Below are positions 53,557-62,540 of a stretch of DNA of 64,000 nt, one piece after another (the first letter of the stretch is position 1; the number at the start of each line of letters is the position of its first letter). Position numbers and translations under genes: made by a program. Below the pieces are notes generated by a model that worked only from the letters and a program-made list of their open reading frames with translations, made no database searches and was not told the DNA's origin. Source of the DNA: Natronorubrum sediminis (GTDB taxonomy: Archaea > Halobacteriota > Halobacteria > Halobacteriales > Natrialbaceae); contig NZ_FNWL01000002.1 of assembly GCF_900108095.1 (NCBI RefSeq), forward strand, positions 540,748 through 604,747, in the 5' to 3' direction.

Positions 53557-54459
53557 TCACGGTGACTTGGCACTAACCGGGACACAGAACACCGGAACGT
53601 CGGCCTGTCGAACGACATTTTCGGTGACGCTCCCGAGAAACCACTGCCCAATTCCGGTACGACCGTGCGTTCCCATGACGATCATGTCGACGTCGCGCTC
53701 GGTCGCAGACGTAAGGATGACGTCCGCCGGCGAGCCGGTCGTGATCGCTCCGGTGATGCTGACGCCGGCTTCGGTGGCTTGCGTTCGAACGCCGTCGATA
53801 GCATCCTCTCCGCTTTGTTCGAGGGCCTCGAGCAGTTCGTCCGGTGCGTTCCGTTTGGAGAGACGACTGGTATCGACGGAGTACACGGTGTGGATCATCG
53901 ACTCGAGTCGACCCGCGAGTCCGATCCCCCAGTCGGCCGCGACGGCGGCTCCGTCACTGCCGTCTGTCGGGAGGAGGAACTCGTCGAAGGCGATATCATC
54001 TACTTCGGTCGTGTCCGTGGTCGGCGGAACGGCGAGGACGGGCGTGCGCGCCGTCCGAAGGACGTTCTCCGTGACGCTGCCGAGGAGAACCCTGTCTAGT
54101 CCATCCCGACCTTTTGTTCCCATGGCGATGACGTCGATTTCACGTCGCGTGGCGTACTCCCGTATCGATTGGAACGGCGTCCCGCGCTTGACGGTCGTCG
54201 TCACCTCGAGTTCCGAGTCGTGGGATCGTACCATGTCCGCAATGGTCTCCACTGCATCTTCTGCGTCGTCTTCGAACGATGCGTACATCGACTCCGCCGC
54301 GTCGGTGATGCCCTCCCAATCGCTGTGAACGGCGACAACCGAGAGCACGTGCACGTCCGCCCCGGTCCGTGACGCGAGCGCAATCGCGTGTTTCGCTCCC
54401 GCGAGGGCACCCTCACTATCGTCCGTCGGTATCAGTATCGAATCGATAAGCCGGTTCAT
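53557..54459 (-). CDS. Tandem universal stress protein (two UspA domains)
   Basis: ATG 54459 gives 300 residues with domain 1 starting MNRLIDSILIPTDDSEGALA and containing MGTKGRDGLDRVLLGSVTEN, and domain 2 with FDEFLLPTDGSDGAAVAADW and MGTHGRTGIGQWFLGSVTEN. Both ATP-binding loops are complete. It lies directly after the nucleotidyltransferase (convergent, 14 bp) and downstream of the TreT gene on the same strand. A G6 run (C6 on the coding strand) is at 54501-54506 upstream. Confidence 0.94.
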   Translation of the reverse strand: MNRLIDSILIPTDDSEGALAGAKHAIALASRTGADVHVLSVVAVHSDWEGITDAAESMYASFEDDAEDAVETIADMVRSHDSELEVTTTVKRGTPFQSIREYATRREIDVIAMGTKGRDGLDRVLLGSVTENVLRTARTPVLAVPPTTDTTEVDDIAFDEFLLPTDGSDGAAVAADWGIGLAGRLESMIHTVYSVDTSRLSKRNAPDELLEALEQSGEDAIDGVRTQATEAGVSITGAITTGSPADVILTSATERDVDMIVMGTHGRTGIGQWFLGSVTENVVRQADVPVFCVPVSAKSP

Positions 54460-54545
54460 AGCTGTCCTTCGTGACTTCACCGCTGTAGCGGATAATTGTA
54501 GGGGGGCACAGAACATCGGTGGTAGTCGAGGCCTCGTCCGCGTGG

Positions 54546-55808
54546 TCACTGGCCGTGGTCCAGTTCGTCGGCGAGTACGTCGAGCAACTCCACGAGTTGT
54601 CGGGGCAACAGGAACTGCTTGCGAACGTGTTCGCGGGCGTTCTCGCCGAACTTCGCTCGGCGACCATCGTCCTCGAGCAGGTCGACGACGCGCTCGCCGG
54701 CACCTATTGCGTCGTCAGGATCGACCAGATAGCCGGTCTCCCCGTCGACGATTTGTAACGGGATGCCGCCCACGTTGGATCCCACGACCGGCGTCCGTTT
54801 CCAGAGCGCTTCCGAGACGACCAGACCGAACCCTTCACGCAGCGACTTCTGGACGACGACGTCCGACTCGCGTTGGAGGACGTTCACGCCAGTGTCCGGC
54901 AGATCGGTCAGCACGTGGACGTTCGGGTCGGCGGTCGCCTCCTCGGCGACCTGTTCGTACAACTCCAGCCCCTCCGGATCGTCGCCGGCCATCCCACCGA
55001 CCAGTGCTAACTGGAGGTCAGACACGTCCTCGCTGGCCCGACGGTACGCCTCGAGCGTGCCGAATTGGTCCTTCCACGGATCGAACCGGGAGATCTGCGT
55101 GACGAGCGGGTCCTCGAACGAGAGGGGGTCCAACCGGTCGGACACGTCTGCGACCGCCTCCGCGTCGAGCGACCGGTTTTTCTCCGTTACCGGATCGATC
55201 GACGGGTAGATGATGCTCGTTTCCGGAACCGCAGTCTCACCGACGTAGCTGGATCGACTGAAAATAGCGTGGTCGACCCGCGCCGTATACTCGGAGACGA
55301 ACGCGAGATACTCCGGGGCTGGGTCGGTGAGATCGATGTGACAGCGCCAGACAATCGCGGCCTCCGGCATCGTCTCTTCGAAGTGCTCGAGCATACCCAG
55401 CGGTTGCGGATCGTGGATCACCACGAGATCGTACGCGTCTTCGTCCTCGAGTTCGATCGCATTTTCCTCGTTGACGGCCCGATAGATCGCTTTCATTGCC
55501 TCGGTCAGCGGGAGGCTGTTTCCTTGGAGCGCATTGTGCATCGCCTTGGTCACCTCGAAGAAGTCGTCGTCGGCGTCCATGACGAGCCAGTCGGTGTCGA
55601 TCTCGAGATCGTTGCACAACGGAACGATCGATCGAAGCAGTTCAGCGACGCCGCCGCCAGTCGCGGTCGAGTTGATGTGCAGGATGCGATCGTCGGCCAG
55701 CGTATCGGCGAGCGATCCAAGCCGCTCGAGACGATCAGGACCCGTCACGTCGGTGTACGCGTCGATCGTTCGGTCCGGAAGTGATGGCGCGTGCATCGTC
55801 CTAGCCAT
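54546..55808 (-). CDS. treT: Trehalose glycosyltransferring synthase-like GT4 (TreT family)
   Basis: ATG 55808 gives 420 residues (a second ATG at 55796 also fits). The body has the GT-B pattern: NSTATGGGVAELLRSIVPLC, VVIHDPQPLGML, VDHAIFSRSSYVG, DPWKDQFGTLEAYRRASEDV, and the donor-site EGFGLVVSEALWKRTPVVG with E-x7-E. These blocks match trehalose synthase TreT, which joins NDP-glucose and glucose, reversibly. Trehalose is a known osmolyte and carbon store in haloarchaea. It is upstream of the double usp and near the nucleotidyltransferase, which may supply NDP-glucose. Family certain, trehalose specificity inferred. Confidence 0.8.
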   Translation of the reverse strand: MARTMHAPSLPDRTIDAYTDVTGPDRLERLGSLADTLADDRILHINSTATGGGVAELLRSIVPLCNDLEIDTDWLVMDADDDFFEVTKAMHNALQGNSLPLTEAMKAIYRAVNEENAIELEDEDAYDLVVIHDPQPLGMLEHFEETMPEAAIVWRCHIDLTDPAPEYLAFVSEYTARVDHAIFSRSSYVGETAVPETSIIYPSIDPVTEKNRSLDAEAVADVSDRLDPLSFEDPLVTQISRFDPWKDQFGTLEAYRRASEDVSDLQLALVGGMAGDDPEGLELYEQVAEEATADPNVHVLTDLPDTGVNVLQRESDVVVQKSLREGFGLVVSEALWKRTPVVGSNVGGIPLQIVDGETGYLVDPDDAIGAGERVVDLLEDDGRRAKFGENAREHVRKQFLLPRQLVELLDVLADELDHGQ

Positions 55809-56124
55809 CGTACAACGACCGGCGGTATCAGTTGCGGGGGGAACGGACGCCTGGTGGACGTATTCGATTAGAAGCATACACAAACATGTCGGGGGTAGAA
55901 TATGTATCAGAACGTCGCACTACTAGACTAAACACGTTTGATTGAGCACTTCGACTGGCGGTCAATTGTCGAGTGCTGGTTCTGGTGAATCGCAAGACAG
56001 CGCCGACCCGATCCGTCAGAACTAGAGAGATGAAGCGGGAAACGGCGGATGGTTCTTGTCCAAGACCTCCCGCGTCACTGAGAAAGTGGTGACGGTGGCT
56101 AAACGAATAAGGGTCCGATTCACA
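55809..56124. other. Gap upstream of treT
   Basis: This 316-bp stretch holds the treT promoter area, including a G6 run at 55836-55841, but no CDS, RNA or repeat that I can support. It is followed on the minus strand by a decayed small gene. Confidence 0.35.
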
Positions 56125-56401
56125 TCAGTCGATGTCGAGTTCGTACGTCATCTGCGACACGGACCCGGGACCCAGAACTACTCGCCCCTGATCGTCCCGC
56201 CGCTTCGGTCCGAATTCGTCGGTGAGAACGGAGTGTGTCGTAGAAAATATCCTCGTTCCCTTCGAGCGTGGCAAGCCTGTCTGGAGACTACATCACGGGG
56301 TGCGTTTCGGCACCTGACACGGCGACCCACCCGTTCTCTGCGACAAAGATCCGTTCGTACTCCTCGGGTTCCTGTTCGTCTCCGAAGTGTGTCGTCGCCA
56401 T
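56125..56401 (-). pseudogene. Decayed small protein gene of unknown family
   Basis: ATG 56401 opens MATTHFGDEQEPEEYERIFV followed by AENGWVAVSGAETHPVM and a stop at 56288-56290. Past the stop the same frame continues with coding-like sequence (SPDRLATLEGNEDIFYDT), and then a shift leads to VLTDEFGPKRRDDQGRVVLG through GSVSQMTYELDID and a natural stop at 56125-56127. The acidic, repeat-free residues read as one former gene of about 90 residues with an early stop and a frameshift. Alternatively the first 37 residues form a tiny real gene. I do not recognise the family. Confidence 0.45.
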
Positions 56402-56499
56402 AGCGGTTACACATCTAAACGGGATACTAGCTACTCGAGATTTCGATCCCCTCGAACGAGACTTCTTTCTTTAAAACGGTGAGTCCACGTTTTCTACAG

Positions 56500-57267
56500 T
56501 CACCCGGTGTGTGTGTACCCGCCGTCGACGACGAGCGACTCGCCATTGACGTAGCTCGCGAGGTCGCTCGCGAGAAAGAGGGCGGCCCCCGCGATATCGT
56601 CGGGCTCGCCGATCCGTCGGGTCGGGATCGCCTGGACGAACTCGCCGAGCGCCTCCGGTCCCATTTGGGCGTCTTCCATCATCGACGTTTCGACACCGCC
56701 CGGATGGATCACATTCACGTGAATTCCCTCCGGGCCGAGACGGTGTGCCAGCGCGTACGTCAACAGCCGAAGTGCACCCTTGGAGACGCAGTAGGTGACG
56801 TAACCTCCGTTTCCGACGAGACCGGCGGTACTCGAGACGTTGATGATACGCCCGCCGTCGTTCTCGATCATTCGCTCGGCCGCGAGCTGCGAGCCGAAGA
56901 ACGTCCCCTTCACGTTCACATCCATCAGAGTCTCGTAGTCGTCGGGTGTCACCTCGAGGTACTCCTCCGGTCGGAAGATGCCGGCGTTGTTGACGAGCAC
57001 GTCGACGCCACCAAATCGATCAGCTTCGTCGATCATCGCCTCGAGATCGTCGAGGCTCGAGACGTCGCAGTCGACGTACGTCGCCGATGCGTCGGTATCG
57101 CGCTCTATCAGTTCGTGGGTCGGCGATCCGCCTTCTCGCGGTTCTTCGCGCACATCGGCGACGACGACATCAGCGCCGTGTTCGGCGAACGTCCGCGCGA
57201 TCGACCGTCCGATTCCGCTCGATGCGCCGGTCACGATGGCCGTCTTCTCCGAGAGCAGGCTCGTCAT
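56500..57267 (-). CDS. Short-chain dehydrogenase (glucose 1-dehydrogenase-like SDR)
   Basis: This 255-residue classical SDR has TGASSGIGRSIARTFAEHG for cofactor binding, NNAGIFRPEEY, NVSSTAGLVGNGGY with Ser, and YCVSKGALRLL carrying the Tyr and Lys of the active site; VNVIHPGGVETSM is the usual following loop. The GASSGIG with an acidic residue after strand 2 (VVADVRE) suggests NAD preference. The class is often annotated glucose 1-dehydrogenase, but the substrate cannot be read. It stands alone between two intergenic gaps. Confidence 0.9.
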   Translation of the reverse strand: MTSLLSEKTAIVTGASSGIGRSIARTFAEHGADVVVADVREEPREGGSPTHELIERDTDASATYVDCDVSSLDDLEAMIDEADRFGGVDVLVNNAGIFRPEEYLEVTPDDYETLMDVNVKGTFFGSQLAAERMIENDGGRIINVSSTAGLVGNGGYVTYCVSKGALRLLTYALAHRLGPEGIHVNVIHPGGVETSMMEDAQMGPEALGEFVQAIPTRRIGEPDDIAGAALFLASDLASYVNGESLVVDGGYTHTG

Positions 57268-57372
57268 GTGCTTCCATCTCCCACGTCAAGGTACTTGCTT
57301 CTAAAGGGAACAGCGCATAGAGTTGCTCCTCGAGTGAAACGTCAGGTAACTTACTGACACGAGCAATTCGTA

Positions 57373-57522
57373 TCAAATCTTGTACTTCACGATGCTACTG
57401 GTTCCGCACTCGGTACACGACTCTTCGTCCGATGAAAAGCAGGTGCCACACCGCCGACATTCGAATATAATTGTTGTTGTTGTCGATGTGAGCCCAACCA
57501 TTCGCTTCAAAACTCGTATCAT
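57373..57522 (-). CDS. Zinc-ribbon microprotein, 42-49 aa
   Basis: ATG 57522 (49 residues) or ATG 57501 (42 residues) opens a frame ending at TGA 57373-57375. The product has a Thr-rich head and the four-cysteine ribbon FECRRCGTCFSSDEESCTEC, then GTSSIVKYKI. C-x2-C spacing on both sides of the loop fits a zinc knuckle. Microproteins of this type are abundant in haloarchaea and several have phenotypes, mostly of unknown mechanism. It lies in the otherwise unannotated 547-bp gap before the asparaginase gene. Confidence 0.7.
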   Translation of the reverse strand: MIRVLKRMVGLTSTTTTIIFECRRCGTCFSSDEESCTECGTSSIVKYKI

Positions 57523-57790
57523 AGTTCGTACAAAGTGGGAGTATAGTGGAGTTCGTGGGTTCAGTGGGCAGTGATCGTTCTCAGTTGCACTCGAGAGTAA
57601 CCGTCAGTCCCACATATACCTCTGCCAACCAAAGCGAAAGTAAACAGCTACGAAACGATCACTGCTCACTCCGAATCCGACTACAGCACACAAAGGTTGT
57701 TTCAGAAGCGATACGGAAGACACTCTCGAGGAAAGAGCGACGTTTCGTACTGCACTCATCAGTGGACCGAAGAGGGGGTAATAAGTCAAG

Positions 57791-57796
57791 TATATT
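57791..57796 (+). promoter_or_regulatory. TATA box of the asparaginase gene
   Basis: TATATT lies 19-24 bases upstream of the ATG at 57815, in an AT-rich segment (57680-57810), as expected for a leaderless transcript. Confidence 0.5.
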
Positions 57797-57814
57797 CAGT
57801 CAGAACACCAGACC

Positions 57815-58804
57815 ATGACACAAGTTCGCGTGTTAAGCACTGGCGGGACGATTGCGTCGACGAGTGGGCCCGACGGGGCGACGCCGTCGAAAGACGGTGG
57901 CGACCTGATCGGAGCCGTACCTGAACTCGAAGGGGTCGCGGATATTGACGTCGAGTCGGTCTCCGACGAACTCAGCTTTCACCTCTCGGTGTCGGATGTC
58001 GCCTCGCTCGTCAAATCGGTCGAAGCGGCGGCGACAGACGGTGTCGACGGCGTCGTCGTGACGCACGGAACGGATACGATGGAGGAGTCGGCGTACTACC
58101 TCGATTTGGTCACCGACGCGCAGATACCGATCGTCTTCACCGGCGCCCAGCGGCCGGCAGACCATCCGAGTGCGGATGGGTTCGCGAACCTCCTGCAAGC
58201 GGTCCGTGTTGCAGCAGACGAGCGCTTTCGAGAGGGGGCCTATATCGCGTTCGCCGATCTCGTCCACGCGGCCAGATGGGTGACGAAGGCTCGAGCGGGT
58301 CGTCCGGACGCCTACGCCTCGCCGGCGGGCGGTCCCGTCGCAGAAATTTCGGCCGATGGGATCGGGCTCCGGCGAGAACCCGGGAGCGAGTCGGTGTCAC
58401 TTCCCAGTACCGACATGACGGCTCGAGTCGACGTAATTCCCAGCGGATTGGGCGTCGACAGCCGGCAACTCGAGCGAGCCGTCGCTAACGATGTCGACGG
58501 ACTCGTTTTGGCAGGGAGTGGAATCGGGAACACGACACCCGAAATCGGCAATGCTGTCGCCGACGCCGTCGATGCCGGGATTCCGGTCGTCGTTTCGACG
58601 CGGTGTCACGACGGGGCCGTGGCAGCTCGATACGGGGGACCTGGTGGCAGCCGGACGCTTCGAGAACACGGAACGATCCCGGCGGGAGAGCTGCCTCCAT
58701 GGAAGGCTCGAATCAAACTCGGGTTGGCATTATCGGCCTATGACGACCCAGAAGACGTTCGAAGCGCGTTCGAGCGCCAGCGCGGAGTTTCGACGACCGA
58801 GTGA
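57815..58804 (+). CDS. ansA: L-asparaginase (type I/II family)
   Basis: This 329-residue protein converts asparagine to aspartate and ammonia. It has both catalytic threonine blocks, VLSTGGTIASTSGP with Thr12 and VVVTHGTDTMEESAYY near residue 85, and the later GIGNTTPEIGNAV. No signal peptide is visible, so it is likely cytosolic. The size and motifs are those of the bacterial-type asparaginase, not the GatD subunit of the archaeal amidotransferase (no extra N-terminal domain). It stands alone, convergent with the CARDB gene. Confidence 0.92.
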   Translation: MTQVRVLSTGGTIASTSGPDGATPSKDGGDLIGAVPELEGVADIDVESVSDELSFHLSVSDVASLVKSVEAAATDGVDGVVVTHGTDTMEESAYYLDLVTDAQIPIVFTGAQRPADHPSADGFANLLQAVRVAADERFREGAYIAFADLVHAARWVTKARAGRPDAYASPAGGPVAEISADGIGLRREPGSESVSLPSTDMTARVDVIPSGLGVDSRQLERAVANDVDGLVLAGSGIGNTTPEIGNAVADAVDAGIPVVVSTRCHDGAVAARYGGPGGSRTLREHGTIPAGELPPWKARIKLGLALSAYDDPEDVRSAFERQRGVSTTE

Positions 58805-58828
58805 CGGAGACGAAATCGCTTGCTGTGG

Positions 58829-60289
58829 TCACGACGTGACGACGACCATTTCGGTCGCCGAATCTGCACCGGTGTCGACTTCGATCGGAAACGACTCGCT
58901 TTCGCCCGCGGGATCTCCCGCCTCGAACGGGAGTCGAAGTGTCGCTTCTTCCTCGGGCTCGAGCGTCAGCAGTTCGCTGTCCTCGACGACGGGATCGTGG
59001 CCGACGACGAGTTCGACGTCGGTCGTCCCGGTTTCGTCACCGACGTTACGAACAGTCGCTTCGGTTTCGATGGTCTCTCCAGCACTGACTGGTGCGTTCG
59101 TCGACAGCTCCTGTACGTCGAACGTCGCTGGTGTGGGTTCAGCGTCTTCCACGACGATCTGAAACTCGGATTCGTCGTCGGCCGTTTCGATCACCCCTGG
59201 GAACTCTTCGCTCTCCCCAGCGGGGTCGCCCGCCTCGAACGTCAGCGTGAGCGTCGCCGCGTCTCCGGAATCGAGTTCGACGGACTCACTGTCGGCCAGT
59301 TCTGGATCGTGGCCGACGACGAGGTCGACGTCGGTCGTCCCAGTCGAGTCACCCGTATTCTGGATGGTCGCCTCGACTTCAAGCGTTTCACCACTCGAGA
59401 TGGGGGAGTTAGTGTCGACCGTCTCGATCCCGAATTCCGACTCGGGCGTGGGAAAGCCGAACTCCCAAACTTCTGATTCGACCATGCCGCCAGATTCGTT
59501 GAGCACCCAGGCAACCACGCCCTCCGGAACCAACTCGTCCGCGTCCGGGGAGATACTCGCGGTGTCTTCGCGTCCGCTGACCGACGTGACGTCGTAGACG
59601 ACGTCGGCCGCACGCACCCACCAGACGACCTGATCTAAATTCCCGTCCGAATCGGAGACGGAGACCTCGAACTCGATCGTCTCGTACTCGTCGAGATCCC
59701 CTAACTCGTCTTGGGGTGGGCTACTATCGGTGATACTCGGCGAGCCGACACCGTCTGAATCCAGGCTGACGTCCCACGACGTCGTGTACACGTCGCCGTC
59801 GTCGTCGACCTCCGCACCGATCTCACCCTCCGATTCGACGGTGTGCAGCCAAATATCTGCACCCTGGTGGTCGATGTACGCGCTCTCCCACGGCCCCATC
59901 GAAATATCCTCCCGTTCACCGTCGAGCAACCACTCCGTCGTTTGTCCGAGCCCCGCCTCCGCACTCACCTCGAACATGATCTGGGTCCCCGGCTGAACGG
60001 TGAGGTCACGGTCTGGCGGCCTGAGACGCTCGAGCGATCCGGCAGAACTTCCCGCGTCGTCTCCGTCCGTTCCCGACGTGTCGCCTCGTTCGTCCGTTTC
60101 TTCCGTCTCGTTCGCACGTCCGCTCCAGGGTGGCCACCACTCACCTAACAGCGGCGACAGAATCGGTGTCACACCGATGCCGAACAGTACAGTTCTTCGG
60201 CTGTCGGAAACACGTTCTGCCGAATCTGAGCCGTCATCCCCATCACTCGAGGCGCTTCCCCCATCGTCTCGGCCTGTTAACCCACTCAT
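58829..60289 (-). CDS. Secreted CARDB-repeat protein with possible Tat signal
   Basis: ATG 60289 gives 486 residues. After an acidic head of about 30 residues there is a twin-arginine-like VSDSRRTVLFGIGVTPILSP, then an acidic beta-rich region, then two tandem CARDB-type adhesion domains near the C-terminus, SPISSGETLEVEATIQNTGD and APVSAGETIETEATVRNVGD, each ending in VVGHDP. CARDB domains occur in cell-surface proteins. The start upstream to 60352 was rejected (no coding character). Function unknown, probably a surface or secreted protein. Confidence 0.78.
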   Translation of the reverse strand: MSGLTGRDDGGSASSDGDDGSDSAERVSDSRRTVLFGIGVTPILSPLLGEWWPPWSGRANETEETDERGDTSGTDGDDAGSSAGSLERLRPPDRDLTVQPGTQIMFEVSAEAGLGQTTEWLLDGEREDISMGPWESAYIDHQGADIWLHTVESEGEIGAEVDDDGDVYTTSWDVSLDSDGVGSPSITDSSPPQDELGDLDEYETIEFEVSVSDSDGNLDQVVWWVRAADVVYDVTSVSGREDTASISPDADELVPEGVVAWVLNESGGMVESEVWEFGFPTPESEFGIETVDTNSPISSGETLEVEATIQNTGDSTGTTDVDLVVGHDPELADSESVELDSGDAATLTLTFEAGDPAGESEEFPGVIETADDESEFQIVVEDAEPTPATFDVQELSTNAPVSAGETIETEATVRNVGDETGTTDVELVVGHDPVVEDSELLTLEPEEEATLRLPFEAGDPAGESESFPIEVDTGADSATEMVVVTS

Positions 60290-60546
60290 AGTGTACGTGC
60301 CAGAAATGTGGTAAAATAGTTCACACAATGGAATCTGATAGTAACACATCACATTCTATTGCGATTTCGAGCACGTAGCATTTCACGCGCGAGGAACCCG
60401 TTCGGTGGAAAAATGGTTGTCGAAACAGTGAACGTTGGTGGGTATGAACCGGCGACATCTCCGCCACGTTTTCAAGAGTTCCCGCTGGTGCGTTCCTTGC
60501 AGCCGATGGTCCGTCGGTATAAGCGGGTGGCCGTCGTCGTCTCCGT

Positions 60547-61308
60547 ATGGACGTTGGACTCACCGTCGGCGACTCGCTGGATCGACTCGAGGCGACGCTC
60601 GATGGGTTCGACCTGGCGGAGCTATCGATCGGCGAGTCGGCTGGCACCGACGACTTCGATACGACTCGCCTCGAGGAGGCACTGACAACAGCCAATGCCG
60701 ACCTGTGCGTCCACCTTCCGTACGATCAGGTCGTCGTCACGCCGGTTCCGGAACTCAACGACGCGATTAGTGCGTACCTGAGTCGGCTCCTCGCGTGGGC
60801 CGGTTCCGTCGGCGCACAGAAGGCGGTGATACACGCGACAGCCAGAAACCCACACGACACGTCACTGCGTCCGCTGTTCACCTCCCAGCTTACCGAAATC
60901 GGTGCCGCAGCGGATGAGGCTGGGATCGAGTTAGTCCTCGAGAACGTCGGTCACCAGCGCCGGGGCTATCCCCTGTCGGTGGTCGGCAAACTGGCTCGCG
61001 AGGCGGACACCGCGGTCTGCTTCGACGTGGGTCACGCGTACATGGAAGACGGACACGACGGAATCGAGCGATTCCTCTCGAGCTACGGCGACCTCGTCTC
61101 ACACGTGCACGTCCACGACGTCCGGTCGCGTGGCGATACCCACCTGCCGATCGGAGCTGGTGAAATCGACTACGACCTCGTTGGGTCACACCTCAGGGAC
61201 TTCGACGGAACCGTCGCCGTCGAGGTATTCACGGACGACGAGGTGTTGCTTCGGGACAGTGCACGGCGAGCGAGCGCCGCCCTCGGAGCGACTGGTGCCG
61301 ACAGCTGA
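60547..61308 (+). CDS. Sugar phosphate isomerase/epimerase (TIM barrel)
   Basis: This 253-residue xylose-isomerase-like barrel has metal-binding residues in order: LVLENVGHQRRG (Glu), CFDVGHAYMEDG (Asp, His), HVHVHDVRSRGD (His), and VAVEVFTDDEV (Glu). The family also includes endonuclease IV-like and inosose dehydratase enzymes, so isomerase/epimerase is a fold-level name. A TATA-like GTATAAGC lies 23-30 bases upstream. It is placed between the CARDB protein and two usp genes. Substrate unknown. Confidence 0.83.
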   Translation: MDVGLTVGDSLDRLEATLDGFDLAELSIGESAGTDDFDTTRLEEALTTANADLCVHLPYDQVVVTPVPELNDAISAYLSRLLAWAGSVGAQKAVIHATARNPHDTSLRPLFTSQLTEIGAAADEAGIELVLENVGHQRRGYPLSVVGKLAREADTAVCFDVGHAYMEDGHDGIERFLSSYGDLVSHVHVHDVRSRGDTHLPIGAGEIDYDLVGSHLRDFDGTVAVEVFTDDEVLLRDSARRASAALGATGADS

Positions 61309-61353
61309 CCTGGGCTGTGGGCTCGTCGTGTAAGTGCCGGTCAGGGCGTTTGC

Positions 61354-61782
61354 CTACCGGACGACGACGACCGGAACGTCGGCGCGCCTGACGACGAGTT
61401 CGGCCGTGCTCCCGAGTCGAACGTCGACGGCGTCGTTGCGACCGCGATTCCCGACGACGATCCCGTCGATTCCGGCGTCTGCGGCGTACGCGACGATCGT
61501 CGGTGCCGGCGTGCCGACCGCGGTGTCGGTTTCGATCCGGGTGTCACCCGTCTCGAGACCCTCGAGCGCGGCCTCGAAGAGTTCGTGTGCGTCCTCGCGG
61601 TGTTCCTCGAGCCACGCTTCGGACAAGGGTGCCAACGCGTCGGTCGCATCCGGGGTTACGGCGAACGGGTCGATCGCGTGGAAGAGAACGAGTTCCGCGT
61701 CGGGATACGTCTCGAGTGCGTACTCGAAGGCGTCCTGTGCGTGCGTCGAGCCGTCGTGTGCGACGAGAATCGATTGTCCCAT
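61354..61782 (-). CDS. Universal stress protein (single UspA domain)
   Basis: This 142-residue protein starts MGQSILVAHDGSTHAQDAFE and has a nucleotide loop VVGNRGRNDAVDVRLGSTAE, keeping G-x2-G-x9-GS, so ATP binding is likely. It is one of two consecutive single-domain usp genes, separated by 118 bp; the pair at this end of the window adds to the usp genes of the stress island. Confidence 0.92.
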   Translation of the reverse strand: MGQSILVAHDGSTHAQDAFEYALETYPDAELVLFHAIDPFAVTPDATDALAPLSEAWLEEHREDAHELFEAALEGLETGDTRIETDTAVGTPAPTIVAYAADAGIDGIVVGNRGRNDAVDVRLGSTAELVVRRADVPVVVVR

Positions 61783-61900
61783 CGGTCGTCGTACATCACT
61801 CGTGGTCGTAAAACTACCACGGGAGACTCGACGCGTGTGAGAACTTCACTGAAACTCGAGATGGACGAGCGCCTCACCGAAACTCGAGACGTGTGAGGTC

Positions 61901-62323
61901 TTATCGGACGACGAGAACCGGCGTCGGTGCCCGGCGGACAACCGATTCCGCGACACTGCCGAGTAGAATGCGGGAGACCCCCTGTCGGCCGTGACTTCCG
62001 ATGACGATGGTGTCGTACCCCTCTGTCGCCCGTTCGACGATCACCGTTCCCGGGCGTCCCGTCTCGATTTCGGTCGTGAGTTCGTGTCCGGACTCCTCGG
62101 CTCGGTCGACCGCCTCGTCCAAGATGGTCTGTCCGCGCTCGGTCGCCTCGTCGGCGGCAGGGATTCGATCCTCCGGATTTTCGAAGGCCTCCCAGTACCC
62201 CTCCGGGACTGGCACGACGTACAGGACAGTCACGTCGACGTCGTCGAACGTCTCGAACGTGTACTCGAGGGCTTTCTTCGCCGGCCCCGAGCCGTCGTAT
62301 GGAACGAGTATTTGTTCAGTCAT
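61901..62323 (-). CDS. Universal stress protein (single UspA domain)
   Basis: This 140-residue protein starts MTEQILVPYDGSGPAKKALE and has the complete ATP loop VIGSHGRQGVSRILLGSVAE. It differs enough from the preceding usp that they are not a recent duplicate. A TATTATG-like box about 25 bases upstream supports a leaderless transcript. Its upstream region is shared with the divergent ppc gene. Confidence 0.93.
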   Translation of the reverse strand: MTEQILVPYDGSGPAKKALEYTFETFDDVDVTVLYVVPVPEGYWEAFENPEDRIPAADEATERGQTILDEAVDRAEESGHELTTEIETGRPGTVIVERATEGYDTIVIGSHGRQGVSRILLGSVAESVVRRAPTPVLVVR

Positions 62324-62540
62324 TACCCTTGTATTGGTGCTCTGGACGCATAATACAACGTCTGGGACTGAGCAGGTGTTTATATCGGCTCGACGGCCGA
62401 CAACTCGCTTCGAGTCACCCCTTCGCGGACACGTTGTGGCGACGACAGGAGACGCTCTCCGAGAGCCCGTACCGACGGAATCGTTCCGTCACGACAGCGC
62501 CAGTAACTATCACAGAAAAGCATGAATATAGCAGATAGAT

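Noticed and set aside
58820-59476. 218-residue plus-strand frame opposite the CARDB protein gene
   Set aside because: Antisense to two clear CARDB repeats; its own apparent repeats are simply the reverse reading of those domains.
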